DNA of 64,000 nucleotides from Cyanobacterium sp. uoEpiScrs1 (lineage in GTDB: Bacteria; Cyanobacteriota; Cyanobacteriia; Cyanobacteriales; Microcystaceae). The notes beneath the pieces were generated by a model, which saw only the letters and a program-made list of their open reading frames with translations, searched no databases and was not told the DNA's origin. The translations under genes and the position numbers were made by a program. The first letter of the stretch is position 1. Each line of letters starts with the position of its first letter. Shown in pieces: positions 17,577-27,349 of this stretch. The DNA is taken from contig NZ_OX373462.1 of the NCBI RefSeq assembly GCF_947331815.1, positions 1,955,040 through 2,019,039 of the forward strand, given 5' to 3'.

Positions 17577-18974
17577 ATGAAACTTTACTCACAAATTATA
17601 AAATTTAATGCTGATTTACTTAATAAGTATGATAAATCTGTACCTCGTTATACCAGTTATCCACCCGCGACAGAATTTAAAACAATAGTAAAAGAAACGG
17701 ATTTTTTAGCAGGAATAGTGGCAGGGAACGAGAAAAAACAACCTATTTCTCTTTACTGTCATATTCCATTTTGTGAGAGTGCTTGTTATTTTTGTGGCTG
17801 CAATACAATTATTACTAATAATAAAAAAATTGCCATTCCTTATTTGGATTATTTAATTCAGAATATTCGCCAAACTTCTACTTTAATATCCTCTGATCGT
17901 CAAGTAAACCAAATTCATTTGGGAGGTGGAACTCCTAACTATCTAAATCAACTACAATTAGAGCAGTTATTTAGTAATTTAGTTAAAAATTTTAATATTG
18001 GTCACAAGGCAGAAATATCTATTGAAATCAATCCACTATATGTTGACAGAAATTATATATTTTTTTTAAAAGAGTTAGGATTTAATCGTATTAGCTTTGG
18101 TATTCAGGATTTCAACTCAAAAGTCCAAAAAGTAATCAATCGTGTTCAACCTGAGTCTATGCTATTTAACTTGATGAGCTGGATTAGAGAAGCAAAGTTT
18201 GAAGGCGCTAACGTTGACTTGATTTACGGACTACCTTTTCAAACTTTAGAAACCTTTAAAGAGACAGTTGAAAAAACTATCAGACTCAATCCTGATCGTA
18301 TTGCACTATTTAACTTTGCTTATATGCCTTGGTTGAAAACAGTGCAGAAAAATATCACTGAAAAAGATCTACCAAAAGCACAAGAAAAATTAGCTATTTT
18401 CCAAATGACTATTGAAAAGTTAAATTACAATGGTTATATGTATATCGGTATGGACCACTTTGCTAAACCAAATGATGAATTAGCAATTGCTCAACAAGAG
18501 GGAAAATTACATCGTAACTTTCAAGGATATACTACGAAACCCGAATCTGATCTTTTTGGATTTGGCGTAACATCTATTAGCATGTTAAATGATATCTATA
18601 TACAAAATTACAAAGGACTGAAAAGTTATTATAAGGCTCTAGATTCTGGAAATCTTCCTATTGAAAAAGGTGTTATTCTTCACCGAGATGATATTCTTAG
18701 ACGAGCAATTATTATGGAACTTATGTGTCAATTCAAAATTAGTAAAAACTTTTTTAAAGAAGAGAACTATCTTCAATCTGATCTTGATTTTAATCAATAC
18801 TTTACTAATGAATTAGTTGACTTAAAATTTTTAGAAGCTGATGGATTAGTTAAGTTATCTGATGATGATATTGAAATCACACCTCTTGGAAGGTTATTAA
18901 TCCGTAATGTTGCTTCAGTCTTTGACACGTATCTTAAAGGGCGTAAAAAACAATCCTTTTCTAGGGCAATTTAA
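17577..18974 (+). CDS. hemN: Oxygen-independent coproporphyrinogen III oxidase (radical SAM)
   Basis: A true HemN, converting coproporphyrinogen III to protoporphyrinogen IX without O2, for heme (and chlorophyll) synthesis. 465 aa. The HemN-specific PRYTSYPPA lies at residues 23-31. The cluster motif FCESACYFCGC gives C66, C70, C73 and C75. The SAM-binding LGGGTPNYL is near residue 116, and the long C-terminal domain expected of HemN (not HemW) is present. In other cyanobacteria hemN belongs to a micro-oxic regulon. Its retention suits a low-oxygen, N2-fixing lifestyle, which is inference. Confidence 0.95.
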   Translation: MKLYSQIIKFNADLLNKYDKSVPRYTSYPPATEFKTIVKETDFLAGIVAGNEKKQPISLYCHIPFCESACYFCGCNTIITNNKKIAIPYLDYLIQNIRQTSTLISSDRQVNQIHLGGGTPNYLNQLQLEQLFSNLVKNFNIGHKAEISIEINPLYVDRNYIFFLKELGFNRISFGIQDFNSKVQKVINRVQPESMLFNLMSWIREAKFEGANVDLIYGLPFQTLETFKETVEKTIRLNPDRIALFNFAYMPWLKTVQKNITEKDLPKAQEKLAIFQMTIEKLNYNGYMYIGMDHFAKPNDELAIAQQEGKLHRNFQGYTTKPESDLFGFGVTSISMLNDIYIQNYKGLKSYYKALDSGNLPIEKGVILHRDDILRRAIIMELMCQFKISKNFFKEENYLQSDLDFNQYFTNELVDLKFLEADGLVKLSDDDIEITPLGRLLIRNVASVFDTYLKGRKKQSFSRAI

Positions 18975-19498
18975 CTATGACACAATTTTTATTACTTATC
19001 TCTCGCCATTTTGTACGGTATTGATTTCTAACTTCATTTTTGTTAAATCGAACTTTAAAATTAAATGGTTATTTGCACAATGCTAAATACTTGCGACAGA
19101 CTAAACTTTTTATTATGATGAGTTACCTAAAATAAGTTAATTAAGATAAATATAGTCATTAATATCTTATTAACGCTAGATTTTATAATTAAATTTTGTC
19201 CTTAGTATCTTTTGCTTGATTAACAGTCATAGTCGAAGTATAAAGTGTTGTTAGTATATATTTTTAATGTAATTCTTTGATAATCTACTAGTGTTGCTTA
19301 ATCATAAATAACTAGAGAAATGACAGTGACAGAGATAATAGACAGAAGGCGGGGTATCGCATCGGTTTGTTTGTTACTGTATGAAGTGATGCAGTGAATA
19401 ATCAACTAATCAGCTAGTATAACCGAAGTTACCCACTTAGTCAGAAAATTCCTATTAAGCCTGTACACCCAAATTTAAAATCATCTTTCTTCGTTAAT
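18975..19498. other. Spacer between hemN and the SulP gene
   Basis: 524 bp of AT-rich DNA. A 16-residue frame (ATG 18977) begins 2 nt after the hemN stop, and its frame continues protein-like past a TGA. This could be the start of a lost operon gene but is too weak to call. No terminator was found. Confidence 0.4.
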
Positions 19499-21007
19499 AT
19501 GAGCGAAATTTTTACTAAAAAAGTCTGGTTTTCTAATATTAAAAATGATCTTCTTGCGGGGGCTGTGATAGCTTTAGCCTTAATTCCTGAGGCGATTGCT
19601 TTCTCTATTGTCGCAGGAGTTGATCCCCAGGTAGGATTATATTCCTCTTTTTGTATTGCTACTATTACCGCCTTTATTGGTGGTCGGCCTGGGATGATTT
19701 CGGCAACGACAGGGGCAATGGCCTTGTTAATGACTACTTTAGTTAAAGAGTATGGGCTGCAATACTTACTAGCTACAACAATCTTAACAGGAATTCTCCA
19801 GATCATTTTAGGTTGGATTAAACTCGGTCATCAAATGCGTTTTGTGCCAAGAGCAGTCATGATCGGATTTGTTAATGCTCTAGCTATTCTAATTTTTGAC
19901 GCCCAACTGCCACAATTTCAGGGGGCTTCTTGGTTAGTTTACGGGATGGTTGCTATGGGGCTAGTTATCATTTACGGTTTACCTCGTCTTACAACTTCTA
20001 TTCCTTCTCCATTAGTAGCTATTGTTAGCTTGACTACTATTTCTTTTGTCACAGGGATACAGGTGCCTACTGTTGGGGATATGGGAAGTCTTCCTCATGC
20101 TCTCCCCGTGTTTCTTGTGCCAGAAGTTCCTTGGAACTTTAAGACGTTGCAAATTATTCTGCCCTACGCTTTTACTCTTTCCTTAGTAGGATTATTGGAA
20201 TCTTTCTTGACAGCGAATGTAATTGACGATTTAACCGATACATCTAGCAATAAAAACCAGGAGGCGATTGCTCAAGGAATAGCAAATATTGTGACAGGAT
20301 TTTTTGGTGGGATGGCTGGATGTGCCATGATCGGTCAATCAGTAATTAACATTCGCTCTGGAGGACGAGCAAGACTTTCAACCTTAAGTGCTGGAATTTT
20401 TCTTTTGATTTTTATTCTATTTTTTGGTGATTGGATAGCACGGATTCCTATGGCAGCTTTAGTAACAATCATGATTATGGTGTCTATTAGTACCTTCAAC
20501 TGGAATTCTATTCGTAACATTACCAAGTTTCCAAAAAATGAAACTGCAGTAATGATTACCACAGTGTTAATTACTGTATTAACCCATAATCTAGCTATTG
20601 GAGTACTCATTGGGGTTGCGATGAGTGCTATTTTCTTCAGTCGTAAAATTGCCTCTCTTATTTTTGTGGATTCTCTACTTAAAGGAGATGGAACTGAACG
20701 AGTTTATAGTGTTAATGGGCAGATATTTTTTGTTTCTGTTGATAACTTCATCAGTGCCTTTGATTTCCGTGAGAAACTGAAAAAAGTTACTATTGACTTG
20801 ACTCACGCTCATTTATGGGATCACTCTGCCGTAGATGCTGTAGATAAAGTAGTCCTACGCTTTCGTAAACATGAAATTAAAGTTGAGCTGATCGGACTCA
20901 ACGCAGCAAGTGCTACGTTAATAGAACGTTTGGCAATTCACGATAAACCTGCCGCTTTGGAAAATGATTATACATCAAAGGTCCACCCACAAAAAAAATC
21001 TTTGTAA
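19499..21007 (+). CDS. SulP-family anion transporter with STAS domain
   Basis: 502-aa membrane protein. The SulP signature region [34 protein letters not shown] is near the N-terminus (residues 17-50). It is followed by a hydrophobic core of about 12-14 segments with [15 protein letters not shown] and [24 protein letters not shown] cytoplasmic STAS domain ends the protein (about residues 400-495, [22 protein letters not shown]). Family substrates include sulfate and bicarbonate (BicA). The sequence alone does not decide, so I leave the symbol blank. Start ATG 19499. Confidence 0.9.
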   Translation: MSEIFTKKVWFSNIKNDLLAGAVIALALIPEAIAFSIVAGVDPQVGLYSSFCIATITAFIGGRPGMISATTGAMALLMTTLVKEYGLQYLLATTILTGILQIILGWIKLGHQMRFVPRAVMIGFVNALAILIFDAQLPQFQGASWLVYGMVAMGLVIIYGLPRLTTSIPSPLVAIVSLTTISFVTGIQVPTVGDMGSLPHALPVFLVPEVPWNFKTLQIILPYAFTLSLVGLLESFLTANVIDDLTDTSSNKNQEAIAQGIANIVTGFFGGMAGCAMIGQSVINIRSGGRARLSTLSAGIFLLIFILFFGDWIARIPMAALVTIMIMVSISTFNWNSIRNITKFPKNETAVMITTVLITVLTHNLAIGVLIGVAMSAIFFSRKIASLIFVDSLLKGDGTERVYSVNGQIFFVSVDNFISAFDFREKLKKVTIDLTHAHLWDHSAVDAVDKVVLRFRKHEIKVELIGLNAASATLIERLAIHDKPAALENDYTSKVHPQKKSL

Positions 21008-21518
21008 GTTGGAATCAACCATGGGTCATGATAGCTGAATAATAAAAACTGTATCTGGTACCTAGGCAAAGTACAAAAGAACTATTATATAACTTTAATA
21101 ACTCTTTTGCTGATTATTATTTACTTTCTGCTAAATTAGTTTCTAAGGCTATAAAACTATTCTGAATTAACAGTACTAATTGACTAATAATACGTCGAAT
21201 CAATAATTCTTAGCACTAAAAATTGATGACTTCTTTTTTTTTATAAATTGAAGTTTTCATATCTTATTTACAATTTAATAGTGGAAATGATAATTACCTC
21301 TTAATTTAGGGGTTCATCCATTGAACTAAGTTTTACGCTTGAGACCATATAAATAAATTAATTAAAAATACTGTATCTGATAGGTTTGTATATCGATAAT
21401 ATATTTTTTATTTTTACATAACAACTTGGGAATTTTTTCTTTTGGGAACTTTTTTTAAGAAAAATAGCCCTTTATTTTTAGGGAAAGGTCAGTTGACAAA
21501 ATTCCTTTAGAATACCCG
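21008..21518. other. AT-rich spacer
   Basis: 511 bp between convergent SulP and SepF-like genes. I see no gene, relic or clear terminator. Confidence 0.5.
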
Positions 21519-21806
21519 TTAAATAATTTTAGTCAGATGCTCTGTGCCAATTTTAAGATTAGGAGCGAAATAAAAAATAGGAGAGTGATTAAACTTTACA
21601 CTAACTTGCTTAGGAGCAAACATCAAAGTCCTTTTACCAACCCAGAAAGTTTGTCCGTTGGTAGTACAAACTCCTCCTGTAACCCAATCTGCTACTCGTT
21701 GAGCTTGGTCCACAGGTAACTTTTCTAGGATTAAAATTACAGTTTTACACTCTGGCAGATTTCCTGTATTGAAGATACTGTCTTTACCACTAATTAAGCT
21801 CGACAA
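21519..21806 (-). CDS. Short SepF-like cell-division domain protein
   Basis: 95 aa that correspond to the conserved SepF (DUF552) core: CKTVILILEKLPVDQAQRVADWVTGGV, then GKRTLMFAPKQVSV. SepF tethers FtsZ to the membrane. Full cyanobacterial SepF (Cdv2) is roughly twice this length, with a membrane-binding N-terminal helix and linker that are missing here. It could be a short paralogue or a truncated gene. Residues after SVKFNHSP diverge from the family. ftsZ is also in this window, far away. Confidence 0.65.
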   Translation of the reverse strand: MSSLISGKDSIFNTGNLPECKTVILILEKLPVDQAQRVADWVTGGVCTTNGQTFWVGKRTLMFAPKQVSVKFNHSPIFYFAPNLKIGTEHLTKII

Positions 21807-21875
21807 TTACCATTAATGAGCTAATTGAATGGATAAATATTAGTCATGATTTTTGTTTTAGCATTGTGTGTTAAC

Positions 21876-22160
21876 TTAGAGGAGTGAAATACTCTCGATT
21901 ACCTCAGACAAAGTAGTCTGTTGGACCTTTTTTCAAGAACTAGCCATATACACTAGTTATGAAGAGCTACAAATTAAGTGGTCTAAGTACCATTCAAGTC
22001 ATTTTTCTTATAGCTTGAGTTATATATCTGAAGGAAGTTTAGCCATACTATCTTTCACTATTGCTGCCGCCATGTATGCTGTAACGTAGTTTATGTAAAA
22101 AACAGCACCTTGAACATTTGCATATCCCCTTATAGAAGTCTGCTTTGGATCGATAACAAA
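21876..22160 (-). pseudogene. Dead gene of unknown family
   Basis: One minus-strand frame of about 95 codons reads FVIDPKQTSIRGYANVQG, AVFYINYVTAYMAAAIVKDS, MAKLPSDI, then LEWYLDHLICSSS, LVYMASS and KKVQQTTLSEVIESISLL. It is broken by TAA, TAA, TGA, TAA and TGA. All five are one transition from Gln, Arg or Trp and no frameshift is needed. The helical, coherent sequence is clearly protein-derived. The start codon is lost and I do not recognise the family. Confidence 0.65.
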
Positions 22161-22357
22161 CTACTCGTCTATTCTAATAATTAAATAATATACTTACAAT
22201 AACAAATAGCATAAACCTCGCAGGGATAGTATAGCTTGTATAAATGTGAGTTAAACGGGATTTAAAAGACTGTTATTATCTTAAACACCAATAGAAAATG
22301 AATAATCTTTAGAAATCCTTATTTTTTGCCGTTAAGCCTATCTGAGGATTTTGTCAC

Positions 22358-22831
22358 TTAAGTTAAATCCAAATTTAATTTTTTAAGTAATTGATTTAAA
22401 CGTTGTGGATTATGTAAGTAGAGGTAACCAATCAAAGTTTCAAAACTCGTAGACTTTTGATATATTTTCGGTGATACACGTCGACGTCCCCCTGCCGTAG
22501 CATTACGTCCTCGACGAACAATTTCCTTCTCAAATTCCGTTAAATAAGGGTAAAGATTTGACAAAAAGGCTGCTTGACTTTCTGCGCGGACTAATGACAC
22601 CACTTTATTGTGATACTCAGCCAGCCTTCGAGGGGGGAAAATATACTGAGTTCGAACATAAAGTTCATAAACTGCATCCCCCAAATAAGCCAGAAAACTA
22701 GGTGACAACTGCTGTGTCACACCAACTTTCTCCGATTCAACACCAATGGTATCAAAGAAGGGACTATCATAGTTTTGACCAATTTCATATGGAGTCGGAA
22801 AATGAGTCTGGTCAGAATTCGGTGAGTTCAC
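22358..22831 (-). CDS. mrnC: Mini-ribonuclease III
   Basis: A dimeric RNase III-like catalytic domain without a dsRNA-binding domain. Mini-III matures 23S rRNA ends. Key blocks are LAYLGDAVYELYVR (active-site Asp and Glu), YHNKVVSLVRAESQAAFL, RRGRNA and KSTSFETLIGYLYL. I choose GTG 22831 (157 aa), which has AAGG five bases upstream. A TTG at 22858 would give 166 aa. It lies about 60 bp after the STAS gene on the same strand, so they are probably one transcript. Confidence 0.9.
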   Translation of the reverse strand: MNSPNSDQTHFPTPYEIGQNYDSPFFDTIGVESEKVGVTQQLSPSFLAYLGDAVYELYVRTQYIFPPRRLAEYHNKVVSLVRAESQAAFLSNLYPYLTEFEKEIVRRGRNATAGGRRRVSPKIYQKSTSFETLIGYLYLHNPQRLNQLLKKLNLDLT

Positions 22832-22888
22832 AGCCTTAACCTCGTTTAAGTATCCCAAAGCAGTATTAGTGTCCCCGTCATGGGTTAA

Positions 22889-23236
22889 CTACTTGGGGAG
22901 ATTATTGACAGCATCTTCAACTGAAGTCTGCAAAGATAGAAACTTCTCTAAACGAACTAGTTTAACGGTTTGAGTTACTCTAGGATTAGTAACAATTTGT
23001 AAGCTACCTTTATTGGTTTGTGCTTTTTTGACAAGTTGAACCAATGCGCCTAGTCCAGAACTATCGATAAAGTCAATTTGAGATAAAACTAGAATTACAT
23101 CAGCCGGACCCTCATCTATATAACCTCCAATCACCTTACGGAAAGTAGGTTCAGAAAAGGCGTCTAATAGACCGGTTAGCCTAAAAATTTGATATTTTTT
23201 TTGGACATCGCGAGTTCCTCGTAAACTCACGGTCAA
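22889..23236 (-). CDS. STAS-domain protein (anti-sigma-factor-antagonist-like)
   Basis: 115 aa, one STAS domain. The phosphorylatable Ser block DFIDSSGLGALVQLVK is at about residues 56-71 and TQTVKLVRLEKFL is near the end. Such proteins act in partner-switching with serine kinases/phosphatases. No partner kinase is in the window. The start is uncertain. TTG 23236 is the first ordinary start, but the frame is open further upstream, and a strong SD (23260-23267) sits 5 nt before an ATT codon at 23254. The next gene, mrnC, is close downstream. Confidence 0.82.
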   Translation of the reverse strand: MTVSLRGTRDVQKKYQIFRLTGLLDAFSEPTFRKVIGGYIDEGPADVILVLSQIDFIDSSGLGALVQLVKKAQTNKGSLQIVTNPRVTQTVKLVRLEKFLSLQTSVEDAVNNLPK

Positions 23237-23764
23237 GGTAAGTTGCTCAGGAATAGCTTCCTCCTCCGAGTCGATGATAATTTACAATTCTAGTAGGATA
23301 TTATAGCGTCGTAAAACACAAAAAGTGAATTTTTTAATAATTTGAACTGATTGACATTTTTTTAGTTAGTCATTACCACACCTTTTAATTTAGTTTAGAA
23401 ATAGAAAGTATGGTATATCATGAAATCTATAGTTTTCCAGAGATTTGGTTTATTTTTTATACCGTAGCATTCTGAAACTTAATAGGAGTATTAGCTAACT
23501 TAGTTCAGTTGACATGACATAAGTTGCCTCTTCCTGTGCTAACTAAAAACTATAAAAAATTAAAATAATTCTATATAATAATATATATTGCTTATCTTAA
23601 AAATACATAGAGAATTTTTCTGATTTTATTCTTTAACTACAAAAAATGATGAGTTAGTATTTCAGATTTATATTATTTTTTAGATATTTATTTATTTATA
23701 TAACATATAATTTGTTAATATTTATTATTTATTTTTAAAAAATATGACGAGATTAATTGTTTAA

Positions 23765-23806
23765 GTTAAATTTATGATGTATTTAAAAAATACATCATAA
23801 ATTTAA
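23765..23806. repeat. Perfect 20-bp inverted repeat
   Basis: GTTAAATTTATGATGTATTT and its exact complement are separated by AAA. It has no adjacent gene end. It may be an orphan terminator. Confidence 0.7.
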
Positions 23807-23967
23807 CGAATAACTCAAGAGATAAGAATTATTTAGGTAGTGTCAATTAGGAAAATTATATTAAATAGATAGATGCTAGAAACTAATACAAGTATATTAT
23901 AGGTTGATAGCTTCAATATATAAAACTTCAAGTTATTCAAACTCAAAAGCCTAGGGACAGTCAATAA

Positions 23968-24096
23968 ACTCATCCTCTTCAGCATCCTGAAAGATCAGTT
24001 GATGATATCCGTTCAACACTAGCTATCAAAGAGATAGTAAATATCCCCCACACCTTAGACTCTATTGCTAGAATCATCGAGGTTCGCATTCTGTAA
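23968..24096 (+). pseudogene. C-terminal coding relic, family unknown
   Basis: After a TAA that could derive from CAA, the frame reads HPERSVDDIRSTLAIKEIV then NIPHTLDSIARIIEVRIL and a stop. The upstream part of the frame is also protein-like with one more stop. It looks like the end of a degraded gene. Confidence 0.35.
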
Positions 24097-24129
24097 GCCA
24101 TACTTGTATTAGTTGAGTTTAACTAAGGA

Positions 24130-24915
24130 TTATTTTAGGACTGATTTTTCACTTAAAACTCGGATAACAGTCCCTACTTTGGGTAAGTCTTGATATCTGA
24201 TCAGTAATTTGTTGTCATTAATCCGACGAATGTTCATATCTTTGACTAACTCTAAAAAGTTATCTATAGGAGATAAGTCACAGGCCGTTGTATCTGCAGC
24301 TTGTGTTAAATAATGGGTAGGAATCATTACTTTGGGTTTGAGAATTTCCATTGCCTGTTTTCCTTCATCGGGTTTATAAGCTTTTGATCCTCCTCCAACA
24401 GGAATCATAGCAACATCAGGAGTTCCCAGTAGGATTTTTTGTTCAATATCAATAGGGGCGGCTGCTCCTCCTAAATGGACAATTCGTAATCCTCCTTGAG
24501 TCCAACGCCAAGCGACGTTAGTCCCAAATTGTTTGCCCCCCTTACGATCATGGTCGATGCCAACCCCTTGAATTCTTAGCCCTTTAATTTCATATACTCC
24601 AGGTTCATACAAAACCTTGGGATTTCCAGGCAATTTTTCGGCTGCTCCTTCATCCCAGAGTTGACTGCTGATAATTACTAAATCTGCCTCTATTTTAGGA
24701 TATTGATATCCTGCAGTACAGCCAATTGTACGGAAAGGGTTCGCTAAAATTCGTAGCCCCCCCCCTATATATAAAAAGGAAGTATGACCTAAATACTGTA
24801 TCATCAACGAACCGTTACTCTCTGCTGAAGCCGGTTGAAGATGAGAAACTAGAGGAATTCCAGTGGCTGTAATGGCACCTGCACTAGCATAGTGGAGTAA
24901 CTGTCGCCGTTTCAT
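24130..24915 (-). CDS. Metallo-beta-lactamase-fold hydrolase with Tat-type signal
   Basis: 261 aa. The N-terminus MKRRQLLHYASAGA followed by a hydrophobic stretch and ASAES resembles a twin-arginine signal, so export is likely. The mature part begins MIQYLGHTSFLYI, as in UlaG-like MBL-fold proteins (YLGHTSF). IDHDRKGGK, IVHLGGAAAP and MIPTHYLTQ follow. The HxHxDH motif is not classical here, so metal binding and activity are uncertain. Some cyanobacterial relatives are annotated as Zn-dependent hydrolases of unknown substrate. It stands alone. Confidence 0.8.
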   Translation of the reverse strand: MKRRQLLHYASAGAITATGIPLVSHLQPASAESNGSLMIQYLGHTSFLYIGGGLRILANPFRTIGCTAGYQYPKIEADLVIISSQLWDEGAAEKLPGNPKVLYEPGVYEIKGLRIQGVGIDHDRKGGKQFGTNVAWRWTQGGLRIVHLGGAAAPIDIEQKILLGTPDVAMIPVGGGSKAYKPDEGKQAMEILKPKVMIPTHYLTQAADTTACDLSPIDNFLELVKDMNIRRINDNKLLIRYQDLPKVGTVIRVLSEKSVLK

Positions 24916-26076
24916 CTTTAGTCCAAGGGTTAGGTATTTGAGTCTTGTTCAGTATAACAAGTCAGTTAAGTGTTATCAGTTAACAATTATTTTTAGGGGT
25001 ACATCATTTGTTCATTATATGTAGTTAATTATATTGAATTAGTGAACCTAAATAAGTATGAAATAGGAGAGTGACTTATCAAGAGATAATCAAATACCGG
25101 ATTGCCTAAACACTTAGATATTCAAAAACTATAGAGGTTAACTAGCGCTCTAAAAAATTTAATTAGGACTTAGACAAAAGCATAAACTTTTTTCTAAAAT
25201 ATAAAGAAAATAACAAAGATGTAAAGTTTTATAAAAAGAAAATACTTTAGACAGTCAAACAGAATATTGGAAGATTTTTATATGATTGATTTGAATAAAA
25301 AAAAGTACTATAGCACTATACGCTAAGTGAAATAAAATGCTTTTTTAACAACTTTATAGAAAAAGAAAAAGAAAAAAAAATATCCTAATAACTAATAATT
25401 ATTTAGCTTAATAAAAAACTAAATAAATTTTAAAAAACTTCAGCAAGACTATAGTATTACTCTGAATGTATGTGTTGGATATTTGAGTTGAGTTAAACTT
25501 ATTTAGTTATAATTCTCTATCTTCTTCACCATTTATTTTGATCCTAATTATTTATATAGTTTATGAATTAATAAAAATTTTGAGTAGATCATATATCAAA
25601 TTAGATAGAAGTTGACTGCGAATATTTCTAAGGATTTATTAAAATTAAAATTTGTTAAAAGTAATTTTCCATTTTTATATAAAAAATCTACTTCTATTAT
25701 TAGAATTTTACATATTAATATTATCATTAATGCTATTAATATACATGGTTTAAATTGATAATATCTTCATTAATATTTAAAATAAAACTATGATGAAGCT
25801 CTTTTGATTTGAATAGTTTATTTTTTAGTATAATAGAATCTATGAAAACATCAAAAAATCTGAACCTACTACAGAAAGTAAAGGCTAAGACAACAATGCT
25901 TAAGTAAATTATAATTTTTGTCTGTGTGTATGGGAATAACCAATTCTTTGAGATACAATTCTATACTTCGAAATCATAAATTATATTTTACATAGTATAT
26001 TTAATTGTCTATGGAAGGAATCAAATTTCACCTTCTTTTTTTAGATAATTAATATCCGAAGCTAATTTAAAAAATA

Positions 26077-26235
26077 ATGAACATAATTTTCTTAGGTTTA
26101 CAATCTAGTCTTTTGCTAGCAAAAACGGTGAATTGTTTAACCAATAGTCTTGATATCAAATTCTGCATTCATTGTCAGTACTACTATAATGTAACATATA
26201 AAAGTAGAGTTTATTATGTCAACTCTCGTTGTTAA
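26077..26235 (+). CDS. Possible 52-aa Cys-containing small protein or relic
   Basis: ATG 26077 opens MNIIFLGLQSSLLLAKTVN and continues to DIKFCIHCQYYYNVTYKSRV before a stop. The CxxCxYYxxVTY block resembles a Cys pair found in small conserved cyanobacterial proteins, but the expected downstream Cys/His part is missing. No ribosome-binding site is seen. It is probably a truncated remnant. Confidence 0.3.
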   Translation: MNIIFLGLQSSLLLAKTVNCLTNSLDIKFCIHCQYYYNVTYKSRVYYVNSRC

Positions 26236-26279
26236 ATATAGAATACATATAAGATAATCTCGGTAACACCACAAAATAC

Positions 26280-26338
26280 CTCTAGCAACAAGACTCAGTA
26301 TACTAATAAAGGCTAACAGCCTGTATCTTGTTGTAGAG
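26280..26338 (-). terminator. Hairpin 3' of nadA
   Basis: CTCTAGCAACAAGA pairs with TCTTGTTGTAGAG (one bulge) and encloses a GGCT/AGCC hairpin. It begins 40 bp beyond the nadA stop on the minus strand. Confidence 0.55.
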
Positions 26339-26377
26339 TATAGAAAATTTAGTTAATTATTATATATAAATCAATAA

Positions 26378-27349
26378 CTAGCGAGATAGCTCCAACATCT
26401 TTTGAATAGGACGTAAAGCAGCAATCATAATGGATGTATCTAAAATAATTTCTGGTTGTTTAAATTTCATGGCTAAATACAATTTTTCTAGTGTATTTAA
26501 CCTCATATGGGGACATTCGTTACAAGCACAATTATTCATTGCCGGTGCAGGAATAAAGTGTTTCGTAGATGCAACTTTTTCCATTTGATGAATAATTCCT
26601 GGCTCGGTTGCCACAATAAACTCATTACTAGAACTTTGTTGACAGTATTTTAACAAAGCTGTAGTTGAGCCAATATAATCAGCATGACGTAGAACAGCAG
26701 TTTCACATTCAGGATGAGCAATTATTTCCGCACGGGGATTTTCTATTTTTAATTGAATTAATTTCCTTTCTGAAAAGATTTCATGAACTATACAACTACC
26801 CTGCCATAGAATTAGCTCCCGTCCTGTTTGTTCCATTACATACTTTCCTAGGTTACGATCAGGAGCAAAAATAATAGGGCGATCCTTTGGGAGTTGCTTA
26901 ACAATTTTGACGGCATTAGAACTTGTACAGATGATGTCACTCATCGCTTTAATAGCAGCACTGCAATTGATATAGGAAACCACGATACAATCTGGATATT
27001 GAGCTTTAAATTGAGCAAAAATATCCGGATGACAGCTATCAGCTAAAGAGCAACCAGCTTCTAAATCAGGCAGCAAGACTAGTTTATCAGGATTCAAAAT
27101 TTTAGCTGTTTCCGCCATAAAATGAACCCCTGCAAAAACAATAACATCTGCATTTGTGCTAGCTGCTTGTTGAGAAAGACTTAAAGAATCACCTAAAAAA
27201 TCTGCAATATCCTGAATATCAGGATATTGATAATAATGGGCTAGAATAACAGCATTCAACTCTTTTTTTAGTTGATTTATCGCTGTAAATAAATCATTAG
27301 GAATTTGATTAAATTGTGGAGATGGGTGTGATAGTGTAGTGGTAAACAC
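26378..27349 (-). CDS. nadA: Quinolinate synthase
   Basis: NadA condenses iminoaspartate with DHAP to quinolinate in de novo NAD synthesis, using a labile 4Fe-4S cluster. 323 aa. HYYQ (residue 38) and [10 protein letters not shown] are substrate-site blocks. Cluster cysteines are in [10 protein letters not shown] (C100), HPECETAVL and [11 protein letters not shown]. The GIIHQM and THFIPAP-like segment ([13 protein letters not shown]) is normal. Start ATG 27349. nadB and nadC are not in the window. The oxygen sensitivity of the cluster is a family property. Confidence 0.97.
   Translation of the reverse strand: MFTTTLSHPSPQFNQIPNDLFTAINQLKKELNAVILAHYYQYPDIQDIADFLGDSLSLSQQAASTNADVIVFAGVHFMAETAKILNPDKLVLLPDLEAGCSLADSCHPDIFAQFKAQYPDCIVVSYINCSAAIKAMSDIICTSSNAVKIVKQLPKDRPIIFAPDRNLGKYVMEQTGRELILWQGSCIVHEIFSERKLIQLKIENPRAEIIAHPECETAVLRHADYIGSTTALLKYCQQSSSNEFIVATEPGIIHQMEKVASTKHFIPAPAMNNCACNECPHMRLNTLEKLYLAMKFKQPEIILDTSIMIAALRPIQKMLELSR

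Larger units (their letters stand above)
23237..24129. other. AT-rich spacer with palindrome and a coding relic
   Basis: 893 bp. It holds a perfect 20-bp inverted repeat (23765-23806) and a + strand protein-like tail (23968-24096), both listed separately. Confidence 0.5.
24916..26377. other. Long AT-rich spacer
   Basis: 1.46 kb. Weak signs of decayed coding: a frame at 25071-25190 (VTYQEIIKYRIA, TLRYSKTIEVN, RSKKFN) broken by TAA, TAG and TAG, and a small ORF at 26077-26235. A hairpin at 26280-26338 probably terminates nadA. Confidence 0.45.

Noticed and set aside
19320..19397. 25-codon ORF (MTVTEIIDRRRGIAS) between hemN and the SulP gene
   Set aside because: No ribosome-binding site, no family resemblance and too short to separate from chance.
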